DNA of 7,720 bases from Ktedonobacterales bacterium (GTDB taxonomy: Bacteria > Chloroflexota > Ktedonobacteria > Ktedonobacterales > JADMIN01): the NCBI GenBank assembly GCA_025935235.1, contig JAICVT010000210.1, positions 1-7,720 of the forward strand, given 5' to 3'. The number at the start of each line of letters is the position of its first letter. Within the stretch, counting starts at the first letter, position 1. The notes below the pieces were generated by a model. That model had not been told where the DNA came from, ran no database searches, and worked only from the letters and a program-made list of their open reading frames with translations. Shown here piece after piece: positions 5,614-7,720 of the stretch. The translations under genes and the position numbers were made by a program.

Positions 5614-7720
5614 CTACCGTGTGAAGTACGCCAATAGAGCGGGGCGCGTGCGGGCGCGTAGCTCAGCGCTCTGGTCTATCTGCTCCAGTGCGCGGGCGTA
5701 GGGGCCCGCGTACTCGCCGTTGAGCTGCGCGTCCCAGAAGGCCACCACATCGGCGCGCATCGTCTCGGGCAGCACGCCAGAGAACTCCACTACTGCCGGC
5801 GTGATGAATGGCGCGCGTTGCTGGATGACGCCCCAGTGGTCCTTGATGTAGCTCCACGACGCCGCCTGCGTGCGCGGCTGCATCAGCGTCACCGCCATCA
5901 GCCGGATCTGCGTCTGGAAGGGGAACGTCTCCTCGCCCTGCGCCATCAACTCGAAGGTACGATTGGTCAGCTCGGGCGGCTCGAAGAGCGCGAACGTGTT
6001 GGCGTAGCGCTCGACCTGATCGGGCGTGAAATCGCCGCCCTTGCGCGCCTGATACAGCGACATGAAGCGATCATAGGTCGCCGCGTCGCCCGCCCGCGCC
6101 GCCGCCCCGATGGCCACTGGCGCCAGGTTCGGATCAACTGCCGCCGGGTCGCTCGCCTCGCGCTCCTGCAAGGCCCGCGCGTGGGCGATGGCCTCCGGGT
6201 CGCGCGCGTCGTTGGCCAGCGCGCTCAGCGTCGAGGCGCGCAGCCGCGCGGTCTCGACTGGCTCACCGGGGCGCGGCTCGTAGCCCAGCGCGGCCATCTT
6301 GCCCGCGAAGAGCTGCTTGACCCACGCGCGATAGCCCGCCAGCGCCTGCTCATCGCCCGCCAGCTCCAGCAGATTCTCGACGCGGGTCAGGTGCTCGTTG
6401 ACGATCTGGGCGATCAGTGTTTCGTCGTCGCTGCTGGCGAGCGCGGCCACTGTGTCCAGATATGGCGTGATGGACTGGTCGCCGTTCGAGACCAGCGCCC
6501 ACTGGTCGCGCAGCAGCCCCTTCTGCTCGGCGGCGTTCAGGCTGCTCAGGTTGGCGCGCAGCTTGTCCAGCAGCGTGGCGTCTAGCCGCTGGCGATAGAA
6601 GCCGACCTCGTCGGCGTTGCCATACAGCCAGCGCAACTCGCCAGTGACTGGGATCGAGAACGTGGCGCTGCGCTCGGTCAGCAGATAGCGCGCAGTGTGG
6701 ACGCCCGCGTCATCCACATAGCGCACCTGCATCGGAACCTGCCAGAGCTGGTCGCTGCTGGGCGCGTTGGCGGCGGAGTAGAAGCGGCGCTGGCTGATCG
6801 CGAGCTGCGTCTGGCCATTCGCGTCGCTGCCCGCCAGCGCGATGTCTATCAGCGGATGCCCGGCTTGCATGATCCAGCTCTCCATCATCGCGCTGACGGG
6901 CTGGTTGGAGGCGCGCTCTAGATGGCGCCAGAGGTCGGCGCCCGTGGCGTTGCCCTCGGCGAACTCGGCCATGTAGCCGCGCAGGCCCGCGCGGAATAGC
7001 GCATCACCCAGGAAGTCGTGGACCATGCGCAGCACGGCGCCGCCCTTCTGATAGGTGATGACGTCGAAGTTCTCCAGCACCGCCTTGGGCGTATCCACTG
7101 GATGATAGATTGGATGCGAGCTGACCAGCGAATCGGCCTCGCGCGCCTGATCGGCTCCCGCCTGCACTTCATCCCACACGCGATACTGCGGGCGCAGGCT
7201 GTCAATGGCGTGATACGACATCCAGCTGGCGAAGGCTTCATTGAGCCAGAGGTCATCCCACCAGCGCATCGTGACCAGATCGCCGAACCACATGTGCGCG
7301 AACTCGTGCGCCGTCACCTCAGAGACGGTCAGCTCCTGGCGGCGCGAGGCGGCCCGCTCATCCAGCAGCAGCACGACCTCCTGCGAGATGATCAGCCCGG
7401 CGTTCTCCATCGCGCCCGCGCCGAAGTTTGGCACGCCGAGGTTGTCAAGCTTGTCGAAGTGGTAGGGCGCGGCGAAGTAGTCTTCGTAGAAGGGCAGCAG
7501 TTGCGCCGTGATGTCGAGCGCGAACTTGCCGAGCGCCTCTTTGCCCTTGAGCGCCCAGACGCCCAGCGGCACGCCGTTGACGGTGCGCTCCTCGGCGCTA
7601 GCGAACTCGCCGATGCCCAGAGCGATCAGGTAGCTGGCCATCGGCCTGGTCGGCGCGAACCGCCAGGTGACGCTGGCGCCATCGGCGCTCGGCTCGTTCC
7701 CCAGCAGCCGGCCGTTGGTC
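5614..7720 (-). CDS. M1 family zinc aminopeptidase (N-terminus beyond window)
   Basis: The product removes N-terminal amino acids from peptides, most likely in late cytoplasmic protein turnover. The frame is open to the window edge: 701 residues are present and roughly the first 150-200 are missing. An internal ATG at 7641 is not the start, because upstream codons encode the family-typical FAPTRPMASYL ending of the N-terminal beta domain. Numbering from that Met, the exopeptidase motif GAMEN is at 76-80 (7402-7416), the zinc site HEFAH is at 112-116 (7294-7308), and the third zinc ligand Glu135 in NEAFASW follows after exactly 18 residues. The catalytic Tyr is Tyr197 in TYQKGG. From about residue 335 (WLYGNADEVGFYR) onward an alpha-helical ERAP1-like C-terminal domain runs to the stop. 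All catalytic residues are intact, so it should be active. Such proteins are often labelled aminopeptidase N or PepN. It is transcribed convergently towards the BRO/DinD-like gene. Confidence 0.95.
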   Translation of the reverse strand, partial: TNGRLLGNEPSADGASVTWRFAPTRPMASYLIALGIGEFASAEERTVNGVPLGVWALKGKEALGKFALDITAQLLPFYEDYFAAPYHFDKLDNLGVPNFGAGAMENAGLIISQEVVLLLDERAASRRQELTVSEVTAHEFAHMWFGDLVTMRWWDDLWLNEAFASWMSYHAIDSLRPQYRVWDEVQAGADQAREADSLVSSHPIYHPVDTPKAVLENFDVITYQKGGAVLRMVHDFLGDALFRAGLRGYMAEFAEGNATGADLWRHLERASNQPVSAMMESWIMQAGHPLIDIALAGSDANGQTQLAISQRRFYSAANAPSSDQLWQVPMQVRYVDDAGVHTARYLLTERSATFSIPVTGELRWLYGNADEVGFYRQRLDATLLDKLRANLSSLNAAEQKGLLRDQWALVSNGDQSITPYLDTVAALASSDDETLIAQIVNEHLTRVENLLELAGDEQALAGYRAWVKQLFAGKMAALGYEPRPGEPVETARLRASTLSALANDARDPEAIAHARALQEREASDPAAVDPNLAPVAIGAAARAGDAATYDRFMSLYQARKGGDFTPDQVERYANTFALFEPPELTNRTFELMAQGEETFPFQTQIRLMAVTLMQPRTQAASWSYIKDHWGVIQQRAPFITPAVVEFSGVLPETMRADVVAFWDAQLNGEYAGPYARALEQIDQSAELRARTRPALLAYFTR

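Noticed and set aside
5818..6585. Plus-strand reading frame opposite the M1 aminopeptidase
   Set aside because: It is antisense to the conserved C-terminal domain and has Arg/Leu/Gln-rich composition typical of a shadow frame.
7641..7641. ATG at 7641 as the start of the M1 aminopeptidase
   Set aside because: The frame is open upstream to the window edge and encodes conserved M1 sequence, so this Met is internal.

Overview
The window is chromosomal DNA from a GC-rich bacterium (roughly two-thirds G+C by eye). It carries four substantial genes plus the first 34 codons of a fifth. The best guess for the host is Chloroflexota, possibly a Ktedonobacteria-like lineage. The main support is the large cyclase-homology/STAND ATPase/TPR protein, a layout common there and in Actinobacteria. 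The extended -10 promoter (TGCTACAAT) and the ERAP-like M1 aminopeptidase fit but do not prove it. No rRNA, tRNA, CRISPR array, insertion sequence or phage structural gene was seen.

Layout, left to right. (1) Positions 1-104, minus strand: the N-terminus of a probable membrane protein, cut by the window edge. (2) Positions 105-423: a divergent intergenic region with a tandem 10-bp repeat fused to a 12-bp palindrome, a weak promoter candidate and a leader hairpin. (3) Positions 424-3150, plus strand: a 908-residue signalling protein with a class III cyclase-homology domain, a STAND-type NTPase and TPRs, but no C-terminal DNA-binding domain. (4) Positions 3151-3340: a terminator-like hairpin, then an extended -10 promoter overlapped by an inverted repeat. 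(5) Positions 3341-4225, plus strand: murI, glutamate racemase, which supplies D-glutamate for peptidoglycan. (6) Positions 4226-4443: a 218-base leader with an 8-bp inverted repeat. (7) Positions 4444-5538, plus strand: a BRO-N/DinD-like protein. (8) Positions 5539-5613: a short convergent spacer almost filled by nested inverted repeats, probably a terminator or a dispersed hairpin repeat. (9) Positions 5614-7720, minus strand: most of an M1 zinc aminopeptidase whose N-terminus lies beyond the window.

The genes do not form one obvious pathway. Each plus-strand gene has its own leader and ribosome binding site and is separated from the next by 190-218 bases, so they look like separate transcription units. 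The most unusual items are the HTH-less cyclase/STAND protein with altered substrate-binding positions, the DinD-like protein sitting alone beside a housekeeping gene, and the structured non-coding spacers. I see no convincing multi-gene novel system.
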